Assembly: GCA_021774205.1 (NCBI GenBank)
Contig: JAJFJI010000222.1
Location: 1 to 5,418, forward strand
Direction of reading: 5' to 3'
DNA from: Nitrosomonas sp.
GTDB lineage: Bacteria > Pseudomonadota > Gammaproteobacteria > Burkholderiales > Nitrosomonadaceae
Length of the DNA: 5,418 nt
A model generated the notes under the pieces. It searched no databases and was not told the origin of the DNA. It was given only the letters and a program-made list of their open reading frames with translations. This document shows, in pieces, positions 1 through 4,217 of the stretch (its first letter is position 1; each line of letters begins with the position of its first letter). A program made the translations under genes and the position numbers.

Positions 1-161
1 TCGTCTGCTCGTAAATAATTTGGTAAATCGGCAAACATCATAACAGCTAACTCGCCATTTGTGCCATCAAGGCACATCATTTGACTGTTAGCGCGCTGTA
101 TTGCTGGAAACTGTGCGATTAGCTCAGGTGGCAGGTAAAAATCAAAATCCCGGGTTTTCAT
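1..161 (-). CDS. queA: QueA, tRNA preQ1(34) S-adenosylmethionine ribosyltransferase-isomerase (N-terminal part, cut by window edge)
   Basis: QueA transfers and isomerises the ribosyl group of S-adenosylmethionine onto preQ1 at position 34 of certain tRNAs, making epoxyqueuosine in the queuosine pathway in the cytoplasm. The reading frame, entered from the right and running off the left edge, begins MKTRDFDFYLPPELIAQFP and continues through a LDGTNGELAVMMFADLPNYL stretch. This matches my memory of QueA N-termini, such as E. coli MRVTDFSFELPESLIAHYP with a following LDGPTGALTHGTFTDL. Only about 53 of roughly 340-360 residues are present. I chose the ATG at 161 because it aligns with known QueA starts; an in-frame ATG at 170 would add three residues (MHP). 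Neither ATG has a clear Shine-Dalgarno site. The gene is transcribed away from the tRNA-Leu gene and is probably ancestral chromosome, not island DNA. Confidence 0.88.
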   Translation of the reverse strand, partial: MKTRDFDFYLPPELIAQFPAIQRANSQMMCLDGTNGELAVMMFADLPNYLRAD

Positions 162-168
162 CGGGTGC

Positions 169-174
169 ATTATA
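169..174 (-). promoter_or_regulatory. Possible -10 box for queA, implying a near-leaderless mRNA
   Basis: On the minus strand a perfect TATAAT lies at 174-169 and ends seven bases before the preferred queA ATG at 161. If used, transcription would start almost at that ATG. No convincing -35 hexamer lies 16-18 bp upstream, so this rests on one hexamer in AT-rich DNA and is weak. Confidence 0.2.
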
Positions 175-283
175 CTAATGTAATGAGTATTCGCCCACAT
201 AGCTTGCTGTGCTGTGGGAATTCAGTGATAATTGCACATTCTGTCTGTGCGTTGTACGAGAAAAAACGCAATAAAGATAGCTT

Positions 284-370
284 GCCGGGATGGCGGAATT
301 GGTAGACGCACGGGATTCAAAATCCCGCGATGGTGACATCATGGGGGTTCGATTCCCCCTCCCGGTACCA
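284..370 (+). tRNA. tRNA-Leu, anticodon CAA
   Basis: This is an 87-nt class II tRNA with every arm visible. The acceptor strand GCCGGGA pairs with TCCCGGT, with a G.U at pair 1-72. The D arm contains GGTAGACG. The anticodon stem CGGGA/TCCCG encloses the loop TTCAAAA, giving anticodon CAA. A long variable arm (GATGGTGACATC) follows, then a T arm GGGGG-TTCGATT-CCCCC, discriminator A and an encoded CCA. It reads UUG leucine codons, like E. coli leuX, a well-known island integration site. The part from about 313 to the end is repeated downstream at 2339 and 3670, so the present 3' half was probably supplied by an integrating element. A TTGCAC at 232-237 could be a -35 box, but the matching -10 (TACGAG, 255-260) is poor. 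Confidence 0.97.
313..370 (+). repeat. att-like repeat copy 1, inside the intact tRNA-Leu 3' half
   Basis: Bases 313-363, from the anticodon arm through the T arm into the acceptor strand, are identical over 51 bp to 2339-2389. They are also closely similar to 3670 onward. This is the left copy in an array of three direct repeats. Tyrosine recombinases commonly use tRNA 3' halves, with crossover in the anticodon arm, as attachment sites, so this copy is read as the junction that restores the tRNA gene. Confidence 0.88.
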
Positions 371-569
371 GTGTTCATACGGATTTAGGTTTTTTTCCTG
401 TTTTTATTCTACTCCGCAAAAATCATTTGTATTGGTGTCATTACCAAGGGAAACTGGCGGACTAATTACCATGGGACTTTGTTGTACCTTAACTACCGAA
501 GTGTATTCTGTCTGACAGCTTAATCTTTGCTAGTTTATGGTCTGCTACGGATGGATATTCTTATGTTTG
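371..569. other. Non-coding stretch between the tRNA and the Cys-rich gene
   Basis: No credible gene is visible here. The only open frame overlaps the tRNA and has no ribosome binding site. Several T-runs follow the tRNA (391-397 and 402-406), without a strong preceding stem outside the tRNA itself. Confidence 0.5.
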
Positions 570-1013
570 TTACATAGGTTTATTTGCAGGGCCTCGATAT
601 CCTTGACGTCGGAGGAATTCTTCTTGTGAGAGTGATCGTTTTGGAGAAACAGTCTGCCGTCCATGATGCTCTTTAAATTCGTCTCTTGATAAAATTATAT
701 TTTCGTCTTCCTTGCTTTCTTTAGTTATTAGTACCTGTAGTCTTTTTAGTTCTTGCCCGTTGTTATGATTTTGACCGAAACTTATTCCAGATTTTGTCTC
801 GCTTGCTATATATCCCCTGCAGATCTTTATTTCTCCAGATTCAATATTATCACTGGTCATTTCATCTTTTCTTGCAAGATGACAACTAAATAACCCTTCT
901 TCTTGTTGAGCTTTTAATACGCCGTCTAAAGTATGAAACCCTAACCATCCTTTAGGAGATGCTTTACTAAAAGGACATTCAGTACATAATTTTGAGCAAA
1001 CAGTTAGTTTCAT
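570..1013 (-). CDS. Small Cys-rich protein, DUF6283-like
   Basis: The 147-residue product has a conserved-looking metal-ligand layout in its first half: C10-x2-C13-P-F, then S-P-K-G-W-L-G (19-25), then C44-H45 and C65-R-G-Y. This C-x2-C-P-(F/W) ... C-H ... C-x-G order resembles the DUF6283 family of small phage and accessory-DNA proteins, whose function I do not know. Binding of zinc or an Fe-S cluster by the four Cys is inference. The second half (about 95-147) is charged, has no further Cys and looks partly disordered. No signal peptide or membrane segment is seen. I chose the ATG at 1013 because AGGTGA lies six bases upstream; a GTG at 1022 would add three residues but overlaps that site. 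The gene stands alone, opposite in direction to the tRNA, as cargo of the first att-bounded module. Confidence 0.7.
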   Translation of the reverse strand: MKLTVCSKLCTECPFSKASPKGWLGFHTLDGVLKAQQEEGLFSCHLARKDEMTSDNIESGEIKICRGYIASETKSGISFGQNHNNGQELKRLQVLITKESKEDENIILSRDEFKEHHGRQTVSPKRSLSQEEFLRRQGYRGPANKPM

Positions 1014-1312
1014 TATTATCACCTGTTAATGTATATTCTGTGTGTATCGAAACATCACATTACGAATATCGTATAATATTTCTGAATCTTAGTGATTGAT
1101 GGGCTAGGGATTGAGTTTTTTCAGTGAAATCTATATTAGTTATTACAATAAAATTATCACATAATTAGTTCCTATTAACCATATTTATGTCAATCTAAAC
1201 TATTCGAATTAGAAGTTTGCAAAGGGTTATTGTTAATCTAGGTTCTGAGTCACCTATTGGACGTTGAATAACTAATTACAATTCTCCCTCTTTCTGGAGC
1301 AACCAAACAATC
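1014..1312. other. AT-rich upstream region of the Cys-rich gene, with one short palindrome
   Basis: About 300 bp with stops in all frames and no gene that I can support. It must hold the promoter of the minus-strand gene starting at 1013. Several AT-rich hexamers could act as a -10, but none has a well-spaced -35. A perfect inverted repeat, TACGA-ATA-TCGTA, lies at 1061-1073, about 48 bp upstream of the start codon, and might bind a regulator. Confidence 0.4.
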
Positions 1313-1432
1313 AAACGGGTCAGACTCGATTGATATAAAAATTGAACCTAAATTATAAATAAGTAGCAAGAATGCAATAGTTCACCTTTTTCCAATTTGA
1401 TTGCCGGTAACGGCGTGCAGTCTGACCCCTTT
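1313..1432. mobile_element. MITE- or REP-like element with GGGTCAGACT inverted ends
   Basis: The left end AAACGGGTCAGACT (1313-1326) and the right end AGTCTGACCCCTTT (1419-1432) are inverted repeats differing at one base, and enclose about 92 bp of AT-rich DNA. A GCCG-GTAA-CGGC hairpin (1403-1414) sits just inside the right end. The element is far too short to encode a transposase. From memory, ends of the form GGGGTCAGACTCGATTGAT accompany IS200/REP-associated tyrosine transposase families, so this may be a non-autonomous relative; I could not check. It abuts the 5' side of the DUF1353-type gene and may have removed that gene's original start and promoter. Confidence 0.5.
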
Positions 1433-1455
1433 GGTTCTCAGAGAGCATAGCTGTC

Positions 1456-1850
1456 ATGTTGCCTTTGTTTCCAGAAAAAGAATTGTGCAGCGATGCTAAA
1501 ATGATTACTCTGCTACGTGAAGGACTGCTTTTTATATCCGCAGGTTATTCAAGTGATGGTCCTTCAGCTCCGACGATAGATACAAAGTCATTTATGTTAG
1601 GTGCATTCGTCCATGACGCACTTTATTAAATGCTACACGTCAAGGCAAATTTGGTAGCGTTGAAGTTAAAGACCATAAAGGCAATATATTGAGCCATGAG
1701 GATGTAAGAAAGATCTCTGGCATGGCTTTACGTGATATTTGTCTGAAAAAGAAAATGTGGTCGTTTCGCGCGAAATACATTGTGTATCCCGCGGTAAGAA
1801 ATGGCGGTTTGTCATCAGCAACAGTAAAGAGAGAAAATCATAAATCATGA
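1456..1850 (+). pseudogene. DUF1353-type phage protein gene, broken by a frameshift
   Basis: From the ATG at 1456 the frame reads MLPLFPEKEL... and carries AGYSSDGPSAPT (residues 29-40), DTKSFM and VHDALY (52-57), then stops at TAA 1627. The next frame resumes at once with LLNATRQG and continues through ISGMALRDICLKKKM and FRAKYIVYPAVRNGG to TGA 1848-1850. Phage DUF1353 proteins share this order: a D-G-(P/A)-S-x-P motif, an HDxLY motif, an (A)D..(L)RDIC helix and a closing Y..Y.AVR.(F)GG. One, four or seven bases appear lost near 1627. The function of DUF1353 is not established; members occur in phages and prophages. No ribosome binding site is obvious before 1456, and the adjoining MITE-like element may have cut the 5' end. 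A sequencing error could also explain the frame break. Confidence 0.65.
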
Positions 1851-2125
1851 AGTCCAATTTAATAATTTTTTTGGTAGTTGTTTTATCAGGTTGCGCAACG
1901 CAACAAGAAATAAAGAACGAATGTCAGACACGTGTCATCGATCATGATAATCGTATGATAATGTCCAGTCTTCCACATAGTTGCGGCGCTGATGTGGCTG
2001 TATCATCGTCACGCCCAAATATAGAAATTGAACATATTAAATCAAGTCCAATCAGCTACATTATAGTTAAAGGCGTGCAGTTTAGGGGTAGCGGTTCTTA
2101 TGCTGAAGCTGCGCCTGCGCGGTAG
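1847..2125 (+). CDS. Small lipoprotein of unknown function
   Basis: The 92-residue product begins with a lipoprotein signal peptide: Lys2, a hydrophobic run LIIFLVVVL (5-13) and the lipobox L13-S14-G15-C16. Signal peptidase II would cut before Cys16. Ala at +2 suggests outer-membrane sorting in a Gram-negative cell. The mature part is about 77 residues, with two more cysteines (26 and 46) that could form a disulfide in the periplasm. Its ATG (1847) overlaps the TGA of the DUF1353-type frame by four bases (ATGA), so the two were probably one translationally coupled phage operon. The frameshift upstream may now reduce its expression. The last 15 or so residues (GSGSYAEAAPAR) are low in complexity and lie in a repeat-like stretch, so the native C-terminus may have been replaced. 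I do not recognise a family. Confidence 0.6.
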   Translation: MKSNLIIFLVVVLSGCATQQEIKNECQTRVIDHDNRMIMSSLPHSCGADVAVSSSRPNIEIEHIKSSPISYIIVKGVQFRGSGSYAEAAPAR

Positions 2126-2270
2126 CTTTGCCAAGTTTGTAAAAGAATTGCTACCTTGTGAGGGCTTTGCCGGTGGTAAAACACCAGCTATTTTTTCTGT
2201 TGAAAATTCTTTTTTTGTCATTTTTTGGTCTGCAAAAAGAAATCGCCCCGCATGGATAAACGCTCTCAAC
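2072..2270. repeat. Possible dispersed intergenic repeat with open frames on both strands
   Basis: This stretch is open in both directions (2100-2306 plus, 2042-2269 minus) without credible starts and contains several inverted segments: GGTAGC (2121-2126) with GCTACC (2150-2155), GCGC-CT-GCGC (2111-2120), and the hairpin at 2169. The peptide on either strand reads like the spurious products often annotated from intergenic repeats. It may have overwritten the lipoprotein 3' end. A genome-wide copy count would decide. Confidence 0.3.
2169..2196 (+). terminator. Likely Rho-independent terminator
   Basis: A hairpin GCcGGTG-gtaaaa-CACCaGC (2169-2188, one mismatch) is followed after two bases by six T residues (2191-2196). 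It lies about 45 bp after the lipoprotein stop codon and would end the DUF1353/lipoprotein transcript. Confidence 0.5.
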
Positions 2271-2338
2271 AGCTTAATAATTAATCAATTGCAGTCGGGA
2301 AAATAACTTAACATTCTGTTTTTGTGTAATTGTGAACC

Positions 2339-2395
2339 GGATTCAAAATCCCGCGATGGTGACATCATGGGGGTTCGATTCCCCCTCCCATACCA
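2339..2395 (+). repeat. att-like repeat copy 2 (tRNA-Leu 3' fragment)
   Basis: Bases 2339-2389 are identical over 51 bp to the tRNA-Leu gene at 313-363. The acceptor end has changed (CCCGGTACCA to CCCATACCA), and no 5' tRNA half precedes it, so this is not a tRNA gene. It marks the right end of module 1 and the left end of module 2. The high identity suggests recent insertion of module 1. Confidence 0.9.
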
Positions 2396-2661
2396 GTTTT
2401 AGCGATTTGATAAAATGATGCACCAATTAATTTTGTGTCAATGACGGAATGAAATTGTACCAAGTGAGTTCCTGTGTTGATTTGCCGCTATTGGGAACAC
2501 ATCCTACTTTGTCTTGGAGAAAGCAATGACGCCATTTCAAATCTGGTATTGCTCAAATCCTTCCCCAAAAAAAGACAAATTTAGCAGGATCCTGAGTTTT
2601 TTAAACAGAGCCGCAGAGCCGTCCTTACAACTCCAACACCGAGATGTTCATAAAGAAAATT
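2396..2661. other. Left part of module 2, no convincing gene
   Basis: A 58-codon plus-strand frame (ATG 2526 to stop 2702) has a GGAG seven bases before its ATG. It runs into the 3' end of the Doc gene on the other strand and resembles no family I know; I treat it as doubtful. A 10-bp palindrome CAGGATCCTG lies at about 2587-2596, and CAGAGCCG is repeated in tandem near 2609-2624. No clear terminator for the Doc operon is visible here. Confidence 0.35.
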
Positions 2662-3060
2662 TCAGGTCTCGCGTGCTACGTTCGCACGAAGAAAAGCAAT
2701 AAATCCTTCTTCGTCGAGCGTTCCCGCCGCTAGCGAAAGCACAGCCTGTGCTGCATCTTCCTCACTTGCAGTGAAACAATAACCGTTGAGCTCAAGAAAG
2801 AGTATTCCGACGATAAACCCTGTCCGTTTGTTGCCGTCAATGAAGGGATGGTTGCCAACAATTCCGACAATATAGGCAGCGGACATGCTGATGATGTCAA
2901 CCTCAACATCATCGGCATACGCTAGCTGTTGGCGGGGTCGCGCCAAGGCCGATGACAATAGAGCCGCATCACGAAGACCAGGTGCGCCACCGTGCAGCGC
3001 GAGCAAGTGATTATGGATCGTAAGCGCTTCCCGCTCTTCTATCCAGATTGGTTCTTTCAC
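2662..3060 (-). CDS. doc: Doc-type toxin (death on curing, Fic/Doc fold)
   Basis: The 132-residue product has the family's usual length and the signature H71-P-F-I-D-G-N-K-R-T80. The D-x-N-K-R form is that of Doc (P1: HIFNDANKRT), not of AMPylating Fic (HPFxxGNGR). Doc is a kinase that phosphorylates a threonine of EF-Tu and stops translation; that activity is inferred here. Earlier motifs fit as well: GLRDAALLSSAL (28-39), an RPRQQ segment, and the helix before the catalytic loop (SMSAAYIVGIVGN). The start is GTG at 3060, overlapping the antitoxin TGA by four bases (GTGA). It is therefore the second gene of the operon, translated by coupling. Base composition is richer in G+C than the flanks, which suggests transfer. 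Active-site residues appear intact, so it is probably functional. Confidence 0.92.
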   Translation of the reverse strand: MKEPIWIEEREALTIHNHLLALHGGAPGLRDAALLSSALARPRQQLAYADDVEVDIISMSAAYIVGIVGNHPFIDGNKRTGFIVGILFLELNGYCFTASEEDAAQAVLSLAAGTLDEEGFIAFLRANVARET

Positions 3061-3284
3061 TTGGCAAGAACATGAAGCGTATTACGGTAGCGGCTAACAA
3101 TATCTTCAACCTTTGCCATTTTTTTTTCGAAGGTAGGATCGTAGGGCGTAATCAGATAGCTCCCATCGGGAGCCTCGATCAAATAAAGTGGTTGACCATC
3201 GCCAGTATGGAGACGGTTTATGACTTCTTTCGGGAGAACGACCCCAAGGGAGTTTCCAAATTTTCGTACTTTGAGTTCGACCAT
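3057..3284 (-). CDS. AbrB/MazE-type antitoxin of the Doc pair
   Basis: The 75-residue product opens with a swapped-hairpin AbrB/SpoVT DNA-binding domain: VRKFGNSLGVVLPKEVINRL (6-25), with the conserved G-N-S-x-G-x-x-(L/I)-P core, then a beta segment LYLIEAPDGSYLITPY. The last 25 residues (MAKVEDIVSRYRNTLHVLAK) form a charged helix that likely neutralises the toxin. It should bind DNA as a dimer and repress its own operon. A very strong ribosome binding site, AAGGAGGT (3297-3290), lies five bases before the ATG, which fits the need for excess antitoxin. It overlaps the Doc gene by four bases. P1 Doc is paired with Phd, whereas here the partner is AbrB-like, a combination I recall from annotated chromosomes. 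Identity is secure as a family, not as a named gene. Confidence 0.88.
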   Translation of the reverse strand: MVELKVRKFGNSLGVVLPKEVINRLHTGDGQPLYLIEAPDGSYLITPYDPTFEKKMAKVEDIVSRYRNTLHVLAK

Positions 3285-3297
3285 AACATACCTCCTT

Positions 3298-3321
3298 TTG
3301 TTATTACTATAGTAATAACAA
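3298..3321. promoter_or_regulatory. Perfect 24-bp palindrome, likely antitoxin operator
   Basis: Each 12-base arm reads TTGTTATTACTA, with no spacer between arms. The site lies immediately before the ribosome binding site of the AbrB-type antitoxin and covers the predicted -10 box. Binding by the antitoxin, alone or with Doc, would block RNA polymerase. The perfect symmetry is seen directly; the regulator is inferred. Confidence 0.78.
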
Positions 3322-3337
3322 TTTCCGAATCATGCAA
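3309..3337 (-). promoter_or_regulatory. Promoter of the AbrB/Doc operon
   Basis: On the minus strand TTGCAT (3337-3332) and TACTAT (3314-3309) are spaced by exactly 17 bp. The -10 box lies at the centre of the 24-bp palindrome. A start site near 3302 would leave a leader of about 18 bases, carrying the strong ribosome binding site. Confidence 0.55.
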
Positions 3338-3372
3338 GCTGAATAATTATTGCCTCTTCACTCTTATTACGT

Positions 3373-3531
3373 ATGGAAAAGAGCGTTATCATTGATAGCA
3401 AAGAAGTTAAAAAAGCCTGTTACTTGATTTTTGCAACAGAGTCCTCAAAAGCAGTAGCCATAATAAGCTACAGACAAGAGTTTATTGTACTGGCGAAATT
3501 TTCGTGTGAATACAGAGCAATTTCTTTGTAA
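3373..3531 (+). CDS. Doubtful short ORF, 52 codons
   Basis: The frame begins MEKSVIIDSKEVKKACYLIF and ends CEYRAISL. Composition is ordinary for a small soluble protein, with a hydrophobic central segment (AVAIISYRQEFIVLA), so it may be a real gene or the remnant of one. No ribosome binding site precedes the ATG, and I recognise no family. It diverges from the antitoxin operon across the 24-bp palindrome. Confidence 0.28.
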   Translation: MEKSVIIDSKEVKKACYLIFATESSKAVAIISYRQEFIVLAKFSCEYRAISL

Positions 3532-3556
3532 ATCCCCCAGAAATCGCTTGTAAATC
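3526..3556 (+). repeat. Two direct copies of TTGTAAATC
   Basis: TTGTAAATC occurs at 3526-3534 and 3548-3556, 22 bp apart start to start, about two helical turns. They lie about 115-145 bp left of the third att-like repeat. Recombinase arm-type or accessory binding sites are one possibility; chance in AT-rich DNA is another. Confidence 0.25.
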
Positions 3557-3614
3557 TGTTCCGAAAAAAAATTATTTCGCATGAACATTGGGTTTTAAGA
3601 AGGTGGTTTTACCC

Positions 3615-3642
3615 TTTTTGAAGAACATAAAAGTAATATAAT
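3615..3642 (+). promoter_or_regulatory. Weak promoter candidate reading toward att copy 3
   Basis: A perfect TATAAT (3637-3642) lies 16 bp after a poor -35 (TTTTTG, 3615-3620). If active, it would transcribe the decayed tRNA fragment at 3670. The evidence is the -10 hexamer alone. Confidence 0.2.
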
Positions 3643-3669
3643 ACATTGATATTAAAATGCTACAGGGTA

Positions 3670-3725
3670 GATTCAAAATCCCGAGATGGTGACATCATGT
3701 GGGTTCGATTCCCCTTTCCGTACCA
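3670..3725 (+). repeat. att-like repeat copy 3 (decayed tRNA-Leu 3' fragment)
   Basis: This 56-bp sequence aligns with tRNA-Leu 314-370 from the anticodon loop to the CCA end. It has a C-to-A change, a G-to-T change, CCCCCTCCCGG replaced by CCCCTTTCCG, and one base missing. The T-arm stem no longer pairs fully. It marks the right boundary of module 2 and looks older than copy 2. Confidence 0.85.
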
Positions 3726-3784
3726 TTCTCAAGTTTTAGCAGATATTGTTCTTTGTCCAATCTTTTTTGATTATCATTGTATCT

Positions 3785-3815
3785 AGGAATGGAGGAATGG
3801 AGGAATGGAGGAATG
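3785..3815 (+). repeat. Tandem repeat, AGGAATGG x 3.9
   Basis: The 8-bp unit AGGAATGG is repeated in perfect tandem almost four times (3785-3815). It lies in non-coding DNA 60 bp after att copy 3. Copy number is likely to vary between strains by replication slippage. Confidence 0.9.
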
Positions 3816-3913
3816 CTAGAACTGACCTGTTACGCTCAGCCACGATTCCGGCGATGTTGCTGCGTTAGGGGATGCTTTATTTTTGTGGGTGATCCCTTGA
3901 TTTACACCGTCAC
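3816..3913. other. Short intergenic stretch, perhaps a gene relic
   Basis: Between the tandem repeat and the FitA promoter, the plus-strand frame 3826-3897 is open for 24 codons (PVTLSHDSGDVAALGDALFL...). It has no start codon and I recognise no family. It reads like a scrap of coding DNA, but this is not secure. Confidence 0.25.
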
Positions 3914-3942
3914 TTGACTTGGTGTCATAGCGATACCATAAT
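3914..3942 (+). promoter_or_regulatory. Promoter of the FitA/FitB-type operon
   Basis: TTGACT (3914-3919) and CATAAT (3937-3942) each match the sigma-70 consensus at five of six positions and are separated by exactly 17 bp. A start near 3949 would give a leader of about 26 bases to the ATG at 3975. Confidence 0.7.
3921..3937. promoter_or_regulatory. Imperfect palindrome in the promoter spacer, possible FitA operator
   Basis: GGTGTC-atagc-GATACC fills the spacer between the -35 and -10 boxes. The arms match as inverted repeats at five of six bases. A further half-site, GACACC (3965-3970), lies just before the start codon. RHH antitoxins of this family bind such sites to autorepress; binding here is inferred. 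Confidence 0.5.
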
Positions 3943-3974
3943 GCAACCAAGTACAGCAAATGGAGACACCTTAT

Positions 3975-4217
3975 ATGCCAGCCCTAACCATCAAAAACAT
4001 CCCTGAAGACCTTTACAAAGCGCTAAAGCTGACTGCAAAGCAACATCATAGAAGTATTAATAGTGAAGTCATCGTTTGTCTTAAACGCGCGCTCTTACCA
4101 GCTAGAATTTCTCCAGAAGAAACGCTTAATAACATTCAGGCCTTACGATCTCAGATTACACCAGAAGCCATCACAGCAGAAGACATTGAGAATGCCATCA
4201 ATGATGGAAGACCATGA
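3975..4217 (+). CDS. fitA: FitA-type ribbon-helix-helix antitoxin
   Basis: The 80-residue product begins MPALTIKNIPEDLYKALK and continues with the HHRSINSEVIVCL segment, the RHH (Arc/MetJ) fold typical of FitA and related plasmid-stability antitoxins. The beta strand is at about 2-8, with two helices to about 40. The C-terminal half (ETLNNIQALRSQI..., ending ENAINDGRP) would wrap the toxin. FitA dimers bind the operon promoter and block the PIN nuclease. I chose the ATG at 3975 because GGAG lies nine bases before it and family members start at this point; an in-frame ATG at 3960 would add METPY and overlap that site. The TGA overlaps the toxin ATG by four bases. The Fit name rests on family resemblance; VapB-like would be equally fair. 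Confidence 0.88.
   Translation: MPALTIKNIPEDLYKALKLTAKQHHRSINSEVIVCLKRALLPARISPEETLNNIQALRSQITPEAITAEDIENAINDGRP

Noticed and set aside
175..378. Minus-strand ORF across the tRNA gene
   Set aside because: It lies over the tRNA-Leu gene and its upstream region, has no ribosome binding site, and has the composition of a translated tRNA.
330..515. Plus-strand ORF starting inside the tRNA
   Set aside because: It starts within the tRNA variable arm and resembles no protein family.
1618..1635. Programmed -1 frameshift in the DUF1353-type gene
   Set aside because: CTTTATTAAATG does not fit the canonical X-XXY-YYZ slippery heptamer, and no downstream stem was seen. A deletion or sequence error is simpler.
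1666..1857. Minus-strand ORF antisense to the DUF1353-type gene
   Set aside because: The plus strand carries recognisable DUF1353 motifs over the same bases; this is a shadow.
2339..2395. A second tRNA-Leu gene
   Set aside because: Only the 3' half is present; there is no acceptor 5' strand or D arm, and the acceptor end is altered. The same holds for 3670-3725.
2730..2918. 62-codon minus-strand ORF inside the Doc gene
   Set aside because: Out-of-frame shadow of Doc, whose catalytic motif is read in the other frame.
3048..3395. 115-codon plus-strand ORF over the antitoxin
   Set aside because: It is antisense to the AbrB-type antitoxin and its operator, which have clear motifs and a strong ribosome binding site.
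3785..3815. CRISPR array
   Set aside because: The 8-bp units are directly adjacent with no spacers; it is a simple tandem repeat.
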